6,893 nt of DNA from Candidatus Beckwithbacteria bacterium. GTDB taxonomy: Bacteria; Patescibacteriota; Microgenomatia; UBA1400; CG1-02-47-37. Shown here in pieces: positions 5,588 to 6,893 of the stretch (position 1 is its first letter; each line of letters begins with the position of its first letter). Made by a program: the position numbers and the translations under genes. The notes beneath the pieces are model-generated. The model made no database searches, was not told the DNA's origin, and saw only the letters and a program-made list of their open reading frames with translations. The stretch spans positions 1 to 6,893 of the forward strand of contig JAUYJQ010000024.1 of the NCBI GenBank assembly GCA_030699295.1. The letters are read 5' to 3'.

Positions 5588-6302
5588 TAATCTGCGGGTG
5601 AGGGTTGAAACCAAGCAGATCTTAAACGGGGTTAACCTTAAATTAAAACCAGGGGAGTTGGTGGCAATCATGGGCCCTAACGGCTCGGGCAAAAGCACTT
5701 TGGCTTATACTTTAGCCGGCCACCCGGGGTATGAGATAACCAGCGGGAAAATTAGTTTAAACGGCAAGGCTGTGAATAAATTGAGCCCTGACAAGCGGTC
5801 CAAAATGGGTTTGTTTTTGGGTTTTCAGTATCCGGTCGCCGTTGCCGGAGTCGATCTATTTAACTTGTTAAGGCAAGCCTATATAAGCATATCTGGGAAG
5901 AAAATTGCCCCGTTTGAATTCAAAGATTTACTCAAAACCAAGATTAGCGCCCTGGGCCTGGACAAGAGCTTTATCAATCGTTCGGTTAATGACGGCTTTT
6001 CCGGCGGTGAAAAGAAAAAAAGCGAAATTTTACAACTGGCGGTGCTAAAGCCCAAATATGCCATATTAGACGAGATCGATTCCGGCTTGGACATTGACGC
6101 GGTTAAGATTGTCGCCCGAGCCATCAACCAAATCCGCCGGGATAATCCTCAGATCGGAATCTTGCTGATAACCCATTATCAGCGGATCTTAGATTATTTA
6201 ACCGTCGATCGGGTGATTGTGATGAAGGCTGGAAAAGTGGTTAAAGAAGGCAGCCAGCGCCTGGTCGATCGATTGGAAAAACGCGGCTATGCCGGATTAT
6301 AA
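5574..6302 (+). CDS. sufC: Fe-S cluster assembly ATPase SufC
   Basis: SufC is the soluble ABC-type ATPase of the SufBCD scaffold, where ATP binding drives the rearrangement that lets SufB/SufD build a nascent cluster. The 242 residues contain Walker A GPNGSGKST (34-42, K40), the Q-loop FQYP (Q85), the signature FSGGEKKKSE (142-151), Walker B AILDEIDSGLD (163-173, catalytic E167) and the switch histidine H201. The EIDSGLDIDA sequence after Walker B is characteristic of SufC rather than of transport ATPases, and there is no membrane partner nearby. An earlier in-frame ATG at 5541 would add 11 residues; I prefer 5574 because MLAISNLRVRV matches the usual SufC N-terminus and gives a 14-nt overlap with the regulator. 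It has no Shine-Dalgarno, so translation probably depends on coupling. It overlaps sufB by 14 nt. Confidence 0.97.
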   Translation: MLAISNLRVRVETKQILNGVNLKLKPGELVAIMGPNGSGKSTLAYTLAGHPGYEITSGKISLNGKAVNKLSPDKRSKMGLFLGFQYPVAVAGVDLFNLLRQAYISISGKKIAPFEFKDLLKTKISALGLDKSFINRSVNDGFSGGEKKKSEILQLAVLKPKYAILDEIDSGLDIDAVKIVARAINQIRRDNPQIGILLITHYQRILDYLTVDRVIVMKAGKVVKEGSQRLVDRLEKRGYAGL

Positions 6303-6893
6303 GTTTAGCACCGGCAAAGGCTTAAGTGAGGCTGTGGTTAGAACCATCAGCGCTAAAAAAAAGGAACCGGCCTGGTTACTTGAAATACGCCTTAAGGGTT
6401 TGGAGATTTTTAAGCAAAAACCCCTGCCTCAATGGGGAGCGGACTTAAACCAAATTAATTTTGACGAGTTGACTTATTATGTTGACCCGACCTTGAAAAA
6501 AAGCCGGACCTGGGCCGATGTACCGGCAGATATTAAAGCTACATTTGATAAAATCGGCGTCCCTGAAGCTGAGAAAAAGTTTTTAGCCGGAGTCGAAAGC
6601 CAGTACGATAGCGAAATGGTTTACGGATCATTGAAAAAAGACTGGACTAAGCAAGGGGTGATTTTTTGCAGTATGGACGAGGCGGTCAAGCTTTACCCCA
6701 AGCTGGTGAGGCAATACATGAACACGGTTATCCCGATCGGGGATAATAAGTTCAGCGCTTTAAATACGGCCGTTTGGTCCGGCGGCAGCTTTGTCTATGT
6801 GCCCAAAGGGGTGAAATTGGATCAGCCGCTGCAGGCATATTTTCGCATCAACACCCCTCAATTTGGCCAGTTTGAGCGGACCCTGATTATTGC
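6289..6893 (+). CDS. sufB: Fe-S cluster assembly scaffold SufB (5' part, cut by window edge)
   Basis: SufB is the scaffold subunit of SufBC2D that accepts sulfur from the SufS-type desulfurase and assembles the cluster. The frame runs from the ATG at 6289 to the edge, 201 residues plus two bases, with no stop. Recognisable SufB segments are LSEAVVRTISAKKKEPAWLLE (12-32), YYVDPT (63-68), TWADVP (74-79), ESQYDSEMVY (103-112), the helix-strand stretch KQGVIFCSMDEAV (121-133), and AVWSGGSFVYVPKGV (161-175) opening the beta-helix. ESQYDSE and the length of this N-terminal domain separate it from SufD. The N-terminus is short: only about ten residues precede GLSEAVVR. The catalytic Cys/Glu region near the C-terminus lies beyond the edge. 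The start overlaps sufC by 14 nt and has no Shine-Dalgarno. Confidence 0.96.
   Translation, partial: MPDYKFSTGKGLSEAVVRTISAKKKEPAWLLEIRLKGLEIFKQKPLPQWGADLNQINFDELTYYVDPTLKKSRTWADVPADIKATFDKIGVPEAEKKFLAGVESQYDSEMVYGSLKKDWTKQGVIFCSMDEAVKLYPKLVRQYMNTVIPIGDNKFSALNTAVWSGGSFVYVPKGVKLDQPLQAYFRINTPQFGQFERTLII

Noticed and set aside
1..6893. CRISPR array, tRNA/rRNA, insertion sequence, phage or defence genes
   Set aside because: No regularly spaced repeats, transposase motifs or RNA gene landmarks were seen, and nearly all bases belong to identified metabolic genes.

Overview
The window carries eight complete or nearly complete genes and the tail of a ninth. All are recognisable energy, carbon or iron-sulfur genes, and coding is very dense. 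The gene set (a compact group 3-type [NiFe] hydrogenase, class II FBPase, class I aldolase, PGK and a short SUF operon) and the frequent stop/start overlaps suggest a small-genome uncultivated bacterium. Patescibacteria/CPR, for example a Microgenomates-like lineage, is my best guess. This rests on remembered protein resemblance and is uncertain. Three genes end in TGA directly at or inside the neighbouring gene, so the standard stop set appears to apply and the UGA=Gly code of Gracilibacteria is unlikely.

Layout. At the left edge (1-151, +) is the C-terminal tail of a probable hydrogenase maturation protease. Its stop lies inside the 3' end of the convergent hydrogenase operon (minus strand: small subunit 1858-1394, then large subunit 1406-126). 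A 40-bp divergent intergenic region (1859-1898) holds overlapping -10 elements for the two directions. From there everything runs on the plus strand: glpX-type fructose-1,6-bisphosphatase (1899-2861), a 111-bp gap with an imperfect hairpin and a TATAAT box, class I fructose-bisphosphate aldolase (2973-3950) and phosphoglycerate kinase (3947-5137). After a 45-bp gap with a strong Shine-Dalgarno come an Rrf2/IscR-like regulator (5183-5587), sufC (5574-6302) and the first 201 codons of sufB (6289 to the edge).

How they work together. FBPase, aldolase and PGK form a gluconeogenic/glycolytic block in which FBPase supplies the irreversible gluconeogenic step. The hydrogenase would exchange electrons with H2. 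The adjacent protease would trim the 11-residue tail of its large subunit after Ni insertion. The regulator, with IscR-spaced cysteines, very probably senses an Fe-S cluster and controls the SUF machinery, which builds Fe-S clusters such as the one the hydrogenase needs.

I see no undescribed defence, mobile or CRISPR system. The most unusual points are a 36-bp palindromic, in-frame segment in the hydrogenase large subunit, loss of expected cluster cysteines in the small subunit, a hydrogenase operon with no diaphorase genes, and a compact divergent promoter that would give a nearly leaderless glpX mRNA.
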